From: Brevibacillus sp. JNUCC-41
GTDB lineage: Bacteria; Bacillota; Bacilli; Bacillales; DSM-1321
Direction: 5' to 3'
Length of the DNA stretch: 64,000 nucleotides
Assembly: GCF_014844095.1 (NCBI RefSeq)
Contig: NZ_CP062163.1
Location: forward strand, 4,807,501 to 4,871,500
In this document: positions 1-9,311 of the stretch, in pieces
Position numbering within the stretch: the stretch's first letter is position 1
Layout: each line of letters starts with the position of its first letter
The notes under the pieces: generated by a model
The model's input: the letters and a program-made list of their open reading frames with translations, nothing else
Database searches by the model: none
What the model was told of the DNA's origin: nothing
Position numbers and translations under genes: made by a program

Positions 1-1362
1 TCCTTCAATGAAAGTCTCCAAATGGGCTTTCCTTGCGGCTTCTTTAATCTGTTCATCCGATGCGTCAAGCATTCCGTACGCAATGTTCTCTTTTATAGTT
101 CCTGTAAAAAGAAACACATCTTGCTGGACTATGCCAATTTGTGAGCGCAATGACTTTTTCGTCATCTCACGAATATCAATTCCATCAATGGAAATCGAGC
201 CGGCATTAACATCATAAAATCGTGGGATCAATGAACATATAGTCGTTTTCCCGGCTCCTGAAGGCCCGACAAAGGCAATGGTTTCACCCGCTTTAACTGT
301 TAGATCAATACCTTTTAAAACGGGCTTTTTATCTTCATAGTTAAAAGAAACGTCTTTAAAGGAAATATCGCCCAAAAGGGTGGTCACTTCTATTGCATCC
401 TTTTTATCCACGACATCAGGCGCGACATCCAAAAGTTCCGTAAAACGCTTAAAGCCGGCCATCCCTTTTGGATAAAGTTCCATCAACGCACTGATTTTGT
501 CGATCGGTTTAAATAATACGTTAACGTATAAGACGAATGCAACCAATTCACCATAAGAGAGCTGCCCATGAAATGTTAGCCAAGCTCCTATCACCAACAC
601 GGCAAGGGTCATAAACCTCGTCATCATGTAAATGCCTGATAAGCTAAAGGACATTACCTTATAGCCAAGAAGTTTCGCTTTACGGAATCTGCGATTATTA
701 GTAGAAAATCTTTTCATTTCATATGTTTCATTAGTAAAGGATTGGACAACCCTCACCCCTGAGACGCTATCTTCCACACGGGCATTTACATCTGCAACTT
801 CTGTATACATTTTCTTCCAGGCTTTATTCATCTTTAAGTTACTTATGACAATTAATAAAACGAGGAACGGTAAAATACAAACCGATATGAGTGCCAATTT
901 CACATTGATCGTCAACATAATCCAAAATGCACCTATAAAAGTCATGAAGGCAATGAATAAATCTTCGGGACCATGGTGAGCAAGTTCACCAATATCGAAC
1001 AGATCATTAGTTATGCGGCTCATGATATGGCCGGTTTTCGTGTTATCAAAAAAACGAAAAGATTGTTTTTGCACATGCTCAAATAATTCCTCACGCATAT
1101 CAGTCTCAATATTAATACCCAATTTGTGACCCCAATACCCTACGATGAACTGTAAGAAGGTACTAATGATATAAAGGAGGAACAATCCGGCACTTACCGA
1201 AACAATTGCAGACCAATCGTCGCCAGGCAGCAGTGTATCTATAAACCACTGAACGGCTAGCGGAAATGCAAGTTCAAGTACAGCCACAACCACTGCACTG
1301 AAGAAATCAATAATGAATAACCGCTTATGCGGAAGGTAATATGAAGCAAAACGTCGAATCAT
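1..1362 (-). CDS. ABC exporter, fused permease/ATPase (3' end cut by window)
   Basis: Half-size ABC exporter for a lipophilic compound or drug; substrate unknown. The start is ATG at 1362 behind an AAGGAG site, and 454 codons are visible. The N-terminal part is a six-helix exporter membrane domain. The nucleotide-binding domain begins near residue 330, with Walker A (GPSGAGKTT) near residue 365 and the Q-loop (IVQQDVFLFTGTIKENIAYG) close to the window edge. The signature motif, Walker B and H-loop lie beyond base 1, so completeness cannot be judged. The next gene is divergent. The family assignment is secure; the particular exporter is not. Confidence 0.93.
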   Translation of the reverse strand, partial: MIRRFASYYLPHKRLFIIDFFSAVVVAVLELAFPLAVQWFIDTLLPGDDWSAIVSVSAGLFLLYIISTFLQFIVGYWGHKLGINIETDMREELFEHVQKQSFRFFDNTKTGHIMSRITNDLFDIGELAHHGPEDLFIAFMTFIGAFWIMLTINVKLALISVCILPFLVLLIVISNLKMNKAWKKMYTEVADVNARVEDSVSGVRVVQSFTNETYEMKRFSTNNRRFRKAKLLGYKVMSFSLSGIYMMTRFMTLAVLVIGAWLTFHGQLSYGELVAFVLYVNVLFKPIDKISALMELYPKGMAGFKRFTELLDVAPDVVDKKDAIEVTTLLGDISFKDVSFNYEDKKPVLKGIDLTVKAGETIAFVGPSGAGKTTICSLIPRFYDVNAGSISIDGIDIREMTKKSLRSQIGIVQQDVFLFTGTIKENIAYGMLDASDEQIKEAARKAHLETFIEG

Positions 1363-1581
1363 CAAATTTTTCTCCTTTTTTACATATATTAAGGAGTATA
1401 AATCCATATTCAAGATTCAGCAAGCATTTCATAACCCCCATTTTCATATTATGGTAAAATAATCTATATAAAACTGCCCAACCCGGCTCATACAATCTAT
1501 TAAATTTGGGAGTGAATCCAGTGTAAAAAAATAACCATTTTAAATATCCATGATCTTTATTTTCTTAAAAGGATGGTATTC

Positions 1582-2823
1582 ATGAAAAATACATCGTTTC
1601 GATGCCTTTGGATAGGTCAGGCGTTTGCAAATCTAGGGGATATATTTTATGTAGTCGGGTTGATTTCACTATTATATAGCTTGACGGGATCTGCTTTTTA
1701 TTTGAGTTTGCTTCCGTTCACTACAACGATTTTTAGGTTTTTCAGCAGTTTACTTGCCCCCCTTGTCATCGACAGGTTTCCTTTAAAAAGAATTCTTGTA
1801 CAATCTCAATGGTGGAAAACTATCTTACTCGTTTGCCTAGGAATCTATATAACAATTTTCAATCATGGTTTTTCTGTTGCCGTCATTTTCTTCATCGCCT
1901 TGATTTCATTATTGGATGGAGTCGCAGCACCGGTCAGCGCAGCTTTGGTTCCTCAATTAGTTCCAAAAGATGAACGGATGAAAGCGAATGGTTTCTTGAA
2001 TGTGATCACCCAGACCATCTTTGTAGCAGGATGGCCACTAGGGTCCGTTCTATTGATAAGCACCAACAGCAGCTTCATCATTTGGCTTGCTGTTATGCTT
2101 TTTTCCGTTTCAACGATCTATACAGTTAGAATCGAAATCTCTGGGCAAACGACGGATTCTGTCGCTCCGACAAATTGGGGTTCCATTAAATCCGGATGGG
2201 TTGCGATTCACCAAATCCCAACTATCCGTACACTCATTTCCATTGATTTTATAACTACTTTAGCTTCAAGTGTGTGGGTGGCTGCCATTATTTATTTATA
2301 TGTAGAACAGAACCTGCAACTTGGTGAGGAGTGGTGGGGATACATCAACACAAGCTACTTTGTCGGCATGATTTTCAGTGGATTGATCGTCATCCGTTTT
2401 GCCAAGTTACTAGAAAAATATATTGGATTCTTCATCATTCTCGGGCTATTTTTAAGTTCACTGCTGATTTTGCTTTTTGGAACTACCAGTATTCCAGCTT
2501 TGGCTTTGCTGCTGGCATGCCTGTACGGTCTCCCGGAACAAATCCGGGAAGTGATTTACACCAAGCTATTCCAAGACCATGCAACTGAAAAGACTCTTGC
2601 AAAAATTCATGCCGTTTGGGGAGCGGTCATCAATCTTACATTTGCCGGCTCTGTCTTACTATTAGGCTATATAACGGAAACATACAGTGTCAAAACAACG
2701 TTCCAATTTTCTTCCACCCTGATATTCCTTGCCTTTCTTTATGCAACGTTTAAAAGGAAGGAACTACAAGGGAAAAAATGTGATCAATCACTATCAAGTC
2801 AGCCTTCTAACATTCCTAGATGA
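1582..2823 (+). CDS. MFS efflux-type transporter
   Basis: About 413 residues with roughly twelve hydrophobic helices, typical of a proton-driven major facilitator carrier in the cell membrane. The N-terminal FRCLWIGQAFANLGD pattern and overall shape resemble the DHA3 (macrolide-efflux-like) group, so export of a small hydrophobic compound is an inference. An ATG three codons earlier (1573) is possible, but ATG 1582 sits better behind AAAAGGA. The gene stands alone, divergent from the ABC exporter, and ends at a bidirectional hairpin shared with the convergent cortex-lytic gene. Confidence 0.85.
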   Translation: MKNTSFRCLWIGQAFANLGDIFYVVGLISLLYSLTGSAFYLSLLPFTTTIFRFFSSLLAPLVIDRFPLKRILVQSQWWKTILLVCLGIYITIFNHGFSVAVIFFIALISLLDGVAAPVSAALVPQLVPKDERMKANGFLNVITQTIFVAGWPLGSVLLISTNSSFIIWLAVMLFSVSTIYTVRIEISGQTTDSVAPTNWGSIKSGWVAIHQIPTIRTLISIDFITTLASSVWVAAIIYLYVEQNLQLGEEWWGYINTSYFVGMIFSGLIVIRFAKLLEKYIGFFIILGLFLSSLLILLFGTTSIPALALLLACLYGLPEQIREVIYTKLFQDHATEKTLAKIHAVWGAVINLTFAGSVLLLGYITETYSVKTTFQFSSTLIFLAFLYATFKRKELQGKKCDQSLSSQPSNIPR

Positions 2824-2844
2824 TGCTTTTCTTTCGATTTAACA

Positions 2845-2882
2845 TAAAAAAGGAACCTTGGTTTTTCCATGGCTCCTTTTTT
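2845..2882. terminator. bidirectional intrinsic terminator
   Basis: A-rich arm, stem around GGAACCTTGG/CCATGGCTCC, then a T-run. It lies between convergent genes and can serve both strands. Confidence 0.75.
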
Positions 2883-3022
2883 ATGTTTCAAGACTCCTCG
2901 AACCATATTGTCTCACTTTAAAATCTTGCTCGATGAGATTGGCTTGCCGCTGATAAAGCTGCACAACCAAACAAGGAAAAAAATATATAAAACTTCCTTT
3001 CATTACCTGGCACCCATTCATT

Positions 3023-4285
3023 CTACTTGATAATCCAGATATTCTTATCTATAAACTCCCAATTTTGCGGAAATTCCAAACCGATTTGCCAATAAGTAGC
3101 ACCTATCAGTTCATATGCATCAATCATTTCATATTTTGCGCTTATTGATCGAATATCTTCAAACCAAACGACATGGTTCGAATTCTCTCTTCGATAAGAA
3201 TAGGTAGGGGAAGCCGCTGAAGTGTCAAAAGTTATTTCAGAGCCAGTTGCAATGGCAAGATTTTGGGCATTTTGAGCTGATAAAGCCTTAGTCTCGTGGC
3301 TTGGTATTATCCAATCGTAGCCATACATAGGAAATGCCGACTGCAGTTTATACTCAGGTATAGTCGACAAAGCATAACGAAGAACCTCGCCCATCCACCA
3401 AAGTGGGGAAATGGGCTCAGGCGGGCCAGTTGGATACCCATAGTCAATGGTCATCACGGCAACAAGGTCAGCTGCCTCTCCGATCCCCCGATAATCATGC
3501 CCGCCTACAATTCGATTATCAGGATTATCCGCTGTTTTTGCATGTACGTTCACATGCAGGATCAGTTCGTTCAACCCCTCCTTTAATTCTTTTAAAAAAA
3601 GCACATAATCGGAACGCCTGGCAGGTGGGATGAATTCGATGTCCATACTGACACCCCCATAGCCTTTCTCCCTAACGAAATTAAGCATACTATTGATTAA
3701 ATTCGCTCTGTATACTGAACTAGCAAGGACTTCACCAGCCAAATCAGCATCAAAATCACCACCTTGGAAGTTCCGGATCATCAGTAGCGGCTTCACCCCT
3801 GTCTGCTCGCATTTCGCAATAAGGGGGAGATCATCACCATCAACGTATGCATTTCCTTCCCTTGTAAACGAATAAGCTACAATGGCTAAATAGGATAATT
3901 TATCACCATTCTGCTCAAGTGTTTTAAACACTACCCCACCTGAAGTCGGGAAGGCAAAACCCAGCGTAATCAATTGATTTTTGTAAGGAGACGGAATTAT
4001 AATCTCCGTACCGACTTTTAGCGAGTTTGCAACGATTCCTGGATTTGCCGCCATGATTTCCGCTGCACTCGTACCAAAACGACTGCCAATTTTAGTAAGG
4101 GTATCCTGACTTTTAATTAGATACCTCCTATTCACCGTTTTTTCATTAGGTATATACAATGCCAGGCCAGGGACCAAAGTTGTTGATTCCAATCCGTTTA
4201 CTTCAATTATTCTCGATAGGTCAACTTTATTTTTCGTGGCAATTCCCCAAAGACTGTCACCTTTTTTCACAATAATGATCGTCAT
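3023..4285 (-). CDS. sleL: Spore cortex-lytic N-acetylglucosaminidase, LysM2-GH18 (SleL/YaaH-like)
   Basis: About 420 residues. Two LysM modules (roughly residues 1-45 and 50-95, each with a GDSLWGIA or QDTLTKIG core) bind peptidoglycan, and a GH18 barrel follows from about residue 105. The catalytic strand reads GGVSMDIEF, whose Asp and Glu fit the GH18 DxE signature. SleL/YaaH proteins degrade cortex fragments at germination, and length and architecture match. There is no signal peptide, as is usual for this spore-coat enzyme. ATG 4285 has GGAGGG at good spacing; an upstream in-frame ATG at 4309 lacks one. Paralogs of this architecture exist, so the symbol is by type. Confidence 0.88.
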   Translation of the reverse strand: MTIIIVKKGDSLWGIATKNKVDLSRIIEVNGLESTTLVPGLALYIPNEKTVNRRYLIKSQDTLTKIGSRFGTSAAEIMAANPGIVANSLKVGTEIIIPSPYKNQLITLGFAFPTSGGVVFKTLEQNGDKLSYLAIVAYSFTREGNAYVDGDDLPLIAKCEQTGVKPLLMIRNFQGGDFDADLAGEVLASSVYRANLINSMLNFVREKGYGGVSMDIEFIPPARRSDYVLFLKELKEGLNELILHVNVHAKTADNPDNRIVGGHDYRGIGEAADLVAVMTIDYGYPTGPPEPISPLWWMGEVLRYALSTIPEYKLQSAFPMYGYDWIIPSHETKALSAQNAQNLAIATGSEITFDTSAASPTYSYRRENSNHVVWFEDIRSISAKYEMIDAYELIGATYWQIGLEFPQNWEFIDKNIWIIK

Positions 4286-4411
4286 TAAAAGCCCTCCAAA
4301 CCCCTTCAAAAAAAGTTTATGTCATTCAGGCAATTGGATAGAACGCATTATCACATTTCCTAATGATGAAATCCTGGTTTTTTAGACTTTATTTTAATTG
4401 GAATAAAGATC

Positions 4412-4441
4412 ACAAAAATGAGGCTGTCCAAAGGGACAGCC
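4412..4441 (-). terminator. terminator of the YueD-like gene
   Basis: Perfect 8-bp stem GGCTGTCC/GGACAGCC with a T-rich tail on the minus strand, just downstream of the reductase gene. Confidence 0.8.
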
Positions 4442-4489
4442 CCACAATATAAGCAATCAGTTGATTTTCGTTTCACATTCTCCCATACA

Positions 4490-5239
4490 TCAAAGTAAAT
4501 TCTTAATATCGTAGAACTTCCCATTCTCCAAATCTTCTGCCTCAAGAAGCTGCAAAAGTTTATCTGCCACAAATTCGGGACTTCTTAACATGCCATTCTC
4601 TTTATATTCATGAAATTTGTCTCGATCGGAAAAGTCCCGTTCGTCTGCTGACCGGATTGTCCCTTGCATTTCCGTATCCATTACACCTGGTGAAAAAGAA
4701 ATGAGAGACGCAGGGAAAGATGTTTTATCCTGTTCCAACCCTGCAACCCGTGTAAACATTTCTAGCCCTGCCTTCGTGCTGCAATAGGCTGACCAGCCAT
4801 GATAAGGGTTTTTTGCTGCTCCTGAAGATATGTTGACCATTACCTTCTTTCTGTTCCAGTCCTTTGTCTGTTTAACGAATTCATCAGCCAGTACGATGGG
4901 TGCCAAGAAATTCACCCGCATGCTCATTTCCAAATTTACTCTACCAAGGTTTCCTACCGGCTTTATCGGTTCAATGACACCTGCATTATTAATGATATAA
5001 ATGTCACTTGTTTCATCTACAGCAGCAAGAATCTCATTGACTAAGGAAGGTAACTTTTCAGTTTCATTCAAGTCTAGCGAAATAAATGTAAGTTTCTTCC
5101 CGGATCTGTCAGCCATCTGCTGCATTTCAGGATGTGCTGTACGGGAAACTAAGATGCAATGATCACTCGTCTGCAAACAGCCTTTGGCGATGGCAGCCCC
5201 TAAACCTTTTGAAGCTCCTGTGATTATAAACGTTTTCAC
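4490..5239 (-). CDS. yueD: (S)-benzoin-forming benzil reductase, SDR family (YueD-like)
   Basis: Short-chain dehydrogenase of 249 residues. It shows the NADP-binding TGASKGLG (residues 7-14), NNAG, the catalytic Ser in ISSGA and YCSTK (Tyr-x3-Lys). The sequence is close to Bacillus YueD, which reduces benzil stereospecifically to (S)-benzoin with NADPH; the natural substrate is unknown. The start is GTG behind AAAGGGGGAAA. It is monocistronic with its own terminator. Confidence 0.85.
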   Translation of the reverse strand: MKTFIITGASKGLGAAIAKGCLQTSDHCILVSRTAHPEMQQMADRSGKKLTFISLDLNETEKLPSLVNEILAAVDETSDIYIINNAGVIEPIKPVGNLGRVNLEMSMRVNFLAPIVLADEFVKQTKDWNRKKVMVNISSGAAKNPYHGWSAYCSTKAGLEMFTRVAGLEQDKTSFPASLISFSPGVMDTEMQGTIRSADERDFSDRDKFHEYKENGMLRSPEFVADKLLQLLEAEDLENGKFYDIKNLL

Positions 5240-5400
5240 GGCATTTCCCCCTTTTATGGATATAAACTATTGTACCAAAATGGAGTCCGAATGGTCTCCT
5301 GCCGAATCCCTTTCACTATTCTTACCGAGGATGATTACTATAATTTTTAAACCGTATTAGCTATACTCCATGATTTTTTCAATTATATGAAATAAATCCT

Positions 5401-5583
5401 CGTTGGATTGAAGAAATTTGCGAACCTGCCGAAAATTTGCTAGCCGAGACCCCTGTGAAACGCTTGCTTTGATGAGGCCTGGCAGACAGTCGGCGGAAAG
5501 GAACAGATTTGTGAAATTATGAACGTTGATCAAAGAAAAAAACTGCAGGCAAACCCGCTTTTACGAATTTGTCTACAGTCTGA
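5401..5583 (+). repeat. Composite intergenic element, copy A (diverged)
   Basis: This fills most of the 377-base gap upstream of yueD and downstream of cls. It aligns with copy D (52755-53003): GTTGG start, GCTAGCCGAGACCCC, GGCGGAAAGG, and a 3' hairpin (5543-5578) followed by CAGTCTGA. No coding potential is seen. The 3' end abuts a hairpin CGGTTCA/TGGACCG (about 5585-5606) that probably belonged to the cls terminator. Confidence 0.7.
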
Positions 5584-5616
5584 GCGGTTCATATAGTAAT
5601 GGACCGTAATTAAAAA

Positions 5617-7074
5617 TTATAATATGGGTGATACCAGCCTTGCAATGGACTCTTTAAAACGAATCCATTTTGAACGCTTTTCAAAGTCTTCAATTGTAAG
5701 CTGCCTACAGACTTCAACATCCTTATAAAAAATCCTTGTCAGTGTTTCGGCCATTCCTTCATCATAAATGAAGGCATTGACTTCAAAATTCAATTTAAAA
5801 CTACGGACATCAATGTTTGCTGTCCCCACCGAGGAGACCTCTTCGTCCACCACGATCATCTTCGCATGAATAAAGCCGTTATCATAGATGTATACCTTAG
5901 CTCCCGCTCTTAATAACTGCCCTGCGTTGAAAGTTGTTGCCCAATAAACGAAAAGGTGATCAGGTTTATTCGGAATCATGATTTTTACATCTAACCCTGA
6001 TAAGCTGGCAATCCTGAGTGCATCCAATAAACTTGCATCCGGTATGAAGTAAGGTGTTTGAATGAGAATCGATTTCTTTGCTGAAGATATTAATTTAATA
6101 TAGCCATTTTTAATTTGTTCCCATTCAGAATCTGGCCCACTTGTCACTATTTGCAAATCTATATTGCCTTGAGGCTTTAAAACAGGGAAATAATGAGGCT
6201 GATAAGTTATATCATGGTGCTTTGATGCCTGATTCCAATCCAGGATAAAACGGGTTTGAATGGCTTTGACAGCTGAACCCTTTATTCGAAGGTGTGTATC
6301 ACGCCAGAAACCGAATTTTGGATTAAGCCCTAAATATTCATCACCAACATTAAAGCCACCAACATACCCTACTTTTCCATCAATGATGACTAGCTTTCGA
6401 TGGTTACGGAAATTCAGCCGTAAATTTATAAATTTTAATTTGGATGGAAAGAATGCCTCCACTCGCCCTCCTGCCTGCCTAAATTCCCTGAAGAAACTTT
6501 TAGTCATCCCTCTGGAACCGAGCTCGTCATAAAGCAGCCGAACTTTGACGCCTTCATTCGCTTTTTTAGTCAAAGCTTCAATGAATCGTTTACCCAGGCC
6601 GTCCCTTTGAATGATGTAGTATTGTATGTGTATATGATTTTCTGCCGCTTCGATATCTTTAAAAAGCTGGTCAAACTTATTTTTTCCTTCCGTAAAAATA
6701 TCGACTTGATTATCTTCAGTAAGCACGGCATCATTGTTCCGGAGATGCATATAAATCAAATCACGGTAATTACTTGAAGAAGCATTTCGAAAAGGAAAAT
6801 GATTCGTTGAAAGCTCTTCCATCTGTTTATCAAGGATTTCTTCAATCCCGATTTTCTTCTTGTCCTCCCATTGGAATAAATGGGCGTGCCTTAAACTCGT
6901 TCCAAAAAGGAGATATAAAATAAAACCGACTACAGGGAGAAAATATAACACCAATAACCAAGCCCAGGTGGTGCTCGCTTCCCTTCTTTCAAAAAATATG
7001 ACAATCGTGGCAAATAAAATATTTAGAATGATGACGAGGCCGAGCAAAACCGATGTAACATGCGTAAATTCCAT
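5617..7074 (-). CDS. cls: Cardiolipin synthase
   Basis: 485 residues, the usual length. Two N-terminal membrane helices (about 6-28 and 35-58) precede two phospholipase-D catalytic motifs, HRKLVIID (His225, Lys227, Asp232) and HAKMIVVD (His403, Lys405, Asp410), each followed by the GG or GTAN strand of the family. The enzyme joins two phosphatidylglycerols into cardiolipin at the membrane. The start ATG has GAGGGAA upstream. The gene is monocistronic. Bacilli often carry several cls paralogs; which one this is cannot be told. Confidence 0.95.
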   Translation of the reverse strand: MEFTHVTSVLLGLVIILNILFATIVIFFERREASTTWAWLLVLYFLPVVGFILYLLFGTSLRHAHLFQWEDKKKIGIEEILDKQMEELSTNHFPFRNASSSNYRDLIYMHLRNNDAVLTEDNQVDIFTEGKNKFDQLFKDIEAAENHIHIQYYIIQRDGLGKRFIEALTKKANEGVKVRLLYDELGSRGMTKSFFREFRQAGGRVEAFFPSKLKFINLRLNFRNHRKLVIIDGKVGYVGGFNVGDEYLGLNPKFGFWRDTHLRIKGSAVKAIQTRFILDWNQASKHHDITYQPHYFPVLKPQGNIDLQIVTSGPDSEWEQIKNGYIKLISSAKKSILIQTPYFIPDASLLDALRIASLSGLDVKIMIPNKPDHLFVYWATTFNAGQLLRAGAKVYIYDNGFIHAKMIVVDEEVSSVGTANIDVRSFKLNFEVNAFIYDEGMAETLTRIFYKDVEVCRQLTIEDFEKRSKWIRFKESIARLVSPIL

Positions 7075-7167
7075 AGTATTCCCTCACTCAATTTTTATCC
7101 CTTTAAGGATACCATGCAAATTCTTTATATCAAAGGATTTGCTTATCAGAAGTGAAAACAGAGAATT

Positions 7168-7203
7168 CAAAAAAAGGACCTCTTCCTGTAGAGGCCCCTT
7201 TTA
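7168..7203 (-). terminator. terminator of the CstR-like gene
   Basis: Stem built on GGGGCCTCT/AGAGGTCC with A-run and T-run flanks. It lies between the regulator gene and cls. Confidence 0.75.
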
Positions 7204-7306
7204 AAAAAATCCCACCCTGGAAATTTAGAATTTCTCAGATTGGTCAGATTGTTTTTAATTATTGTCTTAAACATTCCAATTCAACAATAACAATAAATAT
7301 AATTGC

Positions 7307-7570
7307 TTATCGGCTTTTCACTAATAAATTCACAGCTTCTTTCACTAGCTCTTCGGGATTTTTTTCTCCGGATTCATTAGCCTCCCGGACGCATTCTACA
7401 AGATTTGAACTTACTATTACCCCGATTGTCCTATCGATTGCAGATCTAGTGGCAGATAACTGCGTTACTACTTCTCTGCAATCTTTGTTTTCCTCCATCA
7501 TTTTCAATATCCCACGAAGCTGACCTTCTATTCGCTTCACTCTATTTTTAACCTGATTGTCATATTCCAT
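7307..7570 (-). CDS. CsoR/FrmR-family repressor with CstR-type ligand set (persulfide sensor-like)
   Basis: An 87-residue all-helical DUF156 protein starting at ATG 7570 (AGGAGGCC upstream). It keeps two cysteines at Cys31 and Cys60, but the histidine that completes the Cu(I) site in CsoR is Asn56. That Cys-Asn-Cys pattern, at identical numbering, is what is known for CstR, which forms di- and trisulfide bridges with persulfides instead of binding copper. I therefore infer a reactive-sulfur sensor. No rhodanese, TusA or sulfide:quinone reductase gene is adjacent, so its targets lie elsewhere. A palindrome in its own promoter suggests autoregulation. Confidence 0.85.
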   Translation of the reverse strand: MEYDNQVKNRVKRIEGQLRGILKMMEENKDCREVVTQLSATRSAIDRTIGVIVSSNLVECVREANESGEKNPEELVKEAVNLLVKSR

Positions 7571-7671
7571 GTGAGGCCTCCTACCTTGCCTATTACTTAT
7601 GAATCCTATCCAGACATCCATCATAAACAAATTCAGTTGAAATGAAGGATTGATAAAAAATCTTACAATTT

Positions 7672-7702
7672 ATAATACATACCACTTAGGTATAATTGTC
7701 AA
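7672..7702 (-). promoter_or_regulatory. Promoter of the CstR-like gene with embedded operator
   Basis: On the minus strand, TTGACA (7697-7702) and TATTAT (7672-7677) are 19 bp apart. The spacer holds the inverted repeat ATACC-N5-GGTAT (7679-7693), the G/C-arm type typical of CsoR-family operators. Binding here would block polymerase, fitting autorepression. Confidence 0.6.
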
Positions 7703-7741
7703 GTGCCAAAATTCAATAATGATAGCTCCAATATGTAATTT

Positions 7742-8185
7742 CTATTTTTGTACTAGGAGACTTTGTGCAACTGCCTCAGAAAACTCAATCGTCATTTGTG
7801 GAACGTAGGTTTTTAACAAAGCATTGACGATAGGGGCTTTGGCTCCTTTTGCCGTAATCGCCAGGCAGCCAGTCATTTTAGTCTGGCCAACTCCGCACTG
7901 TTCTGCTAAAAAATAGCCATGCCCATCAAATTTTTCATTTAATCCCTTAAGTTTAAATGTTACCTTTTCGGGTTCAATCCATTCCAATATATTCACTTCA
8001 AGTTTTATTTTCTTCTTCATTAATCCCAAATCGCTTTTAAACTCCCAGATGAGTGTCCACTCATTCATCATCTCATGATTGATATATCCTGGGACAAGAG
8101 GTGCCCAACGATCTATGCTACTTACAAATCCCCAAACCGTTTTTATTGAAACAGGTAAAATGATACTGTGCACACCTTCTGACAA
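7742..8185 (-). CDS. CoxG-like SRPBCC domain protein
   Basis: A 147-residue START/SRPBCC-fold protein (polyketide-cyclase-like helix-grip) with the CoxG pattern: N-terminal VWGFVSSIDRWAPLVPG, central FKLKG and C-terminal amphipathic helix. CoxG proteins help recruit or mature molybdenum CO-dehydrogenase-type enzymes in some bacteria. No such genes are nearby, so the role here is open. The start is TTG behind AAGGGGGAA. It is convergent with nothing and is probably transcribed alone. Confidence 0.75.
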   Translation of the reverse strand: MSEGVHSIILPVSIKTVWGFVSSIDRWAPLVPGYINHEMMNEWTLIWEFKSDLGLMKKKIKLEVNILEWIEPEKVTFKLKGLNEKFDGHGYFLAEQCGVGQTKMTGCLAITAKGAKAPIVNALLKTYVPQMTIEFSEAVAQSLLVQK

Positions 8186-8320
8186 AGCAGTTCCCCCTTA
8201 ATCATTCTATTTACATCTTTTTAATGTATGGCTGAATATTATTGAATAGAACGGTAAGCTCAGATTCTTAAACAAAATTCTCCCTGTGGTAAGGAAACCA
8301 TTTAAAGATACTAACAGTAA

Positions 8321-8353
8321 AGAATCGCCCTTATGCAATATAGGGACGATTCT
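8321..8353. terminator. intrinsic terminator downstream of the DUF4309 gene
   Basis: Stem AGAATCG-CCCTA / TAGGG-CGATTCT. The better T-run is on the plus strand, but the only upstream gene that could use it is the minus-strand DUF4309 gene. Confidence 0.55.
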
Positions 8354-8371
8354 TTTTTGTTTTGTTCCTTA

Positions 8372-8908
8372 TCAATCTGACGCAATTTCAACCGTATACA
8401 TACTCAATCTTGGATCAGGGTTGATCCAGGCGCTTTCAAACACGAATACCACTTTATAATTTGCGTAATCGGTATAAGTGACATAGTACATCCCTTCTTG
8501 CTCCACTTCACTTACAGGTTCACCAATCAATCCCTTCAACATGGATAAATGGATGGTTTGCAATCGCGGATCAAAATCATCAATGGCGGTAATCGTTTTT
8601 CTTCCTGTTGAACCGTCATAGAGGAAACGGATATTATGGGACCAATAATTGGCCGCGACGGTACTTAAATCTTCCGGTGCACCCCAGGCTTTTCCCACTT
8701 TCTTCAATGAATCACCTACAGAAAATGGGCCACTGCTAATGGTTTGCTGGGATTCATAGGCCAAACCCATGATCTGCCGAATCAAAAGGTCCGGCGTGGA
8801 TTGTGATGATAGTGAATTTGATGAAGCAAAAGCAGCCTGACCACTAAACATGAGAAATGCGAGCATTAGAAATGTAACACTTTTGATAAAACGATTCACT
8901 TGTTTCAA
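8372..8908 (-). CDS. Secreted DUF4309 protein (YjgB-like)
   Basis: 178 residues with an N-terminal signal peptide (basic start, hydrophobic stretch, cleavage after SGQAAFA). The mature part fits DUF4309, known from Bacillus YjgB: GPFSVGDSLKKVGKAWG, then strands ending in YKVVFVFE. YjgB is an extracellular protein without known activity. I chose TTG 8908 because GGGAGGATACC precedes it; the longer in-frame form from 8947 has no ribosome site. Confidence 0.75.
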   Translation of the reverse strand: MKQVNRFIKSVTFLMLAFLMFSGQAAFASSNSLSSQSTPDLLIRQIMGLAYESQQTISSGPFSVGDSLKKVGKAWGAPEDLSTVAANYWSHNIRFLYDGSTGRKTITAIDDFDPRLQTIHLSMLKGLIGEPVSEVEQEGMYYVTYTDYANYKVVFVFESAWINPDPRLSMYTVEIASD

Positions 8909-9197
8909 AGGTATCCTCCCTTTCCACCTGGAAGTGACTAAGTACATTATTTTAAATATCTAAAAAAAATGAAAAATGCTTATGTCATTCCAGTTGGTTT
9001 TACCTTTACCATTAATATTCATTGGAACTTTGGACACATACCATTCGTTTTTAAAAAAACTTAGCATGAAATATTAGTCTATTTAACTTGACGAAAATGG
9101 CACCTCATTTGTCCGAGTGGGCACAAAAAAATGCTCACACCGTTTTCTTATGATGATAGTTAATTCATACAAGCTAACGATGGTGGAGATTTTGAGA

Positions 9198-9250
9198 ACT
9201 CATGCTTAAATAGGATCTTTAAGGTTGCTAATTAAGCATGAGTTTTTATT
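9198..9250 (+). promoter_or_regulatory. Leader terminator upstream of the glpT remnant
   Basis: A 12-bp inverted repeat ACTCATGCTTAA / TTAAGCATGAGT followed by TTTTTATTT, 60 bp before a strong GGAGG site. In Bacillus, glpT-type transcripts are controlled by GlpP antitermination at leader terminators, so this is probably the surviving control element of the dead gene. Confidence 0.55.
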
Positions 9251-9311
9251 TGTGTCATCATCAATACTTAATTCAATTAGGTTCAAAAATATCATATTAA
9301 GGAGGAATTGG

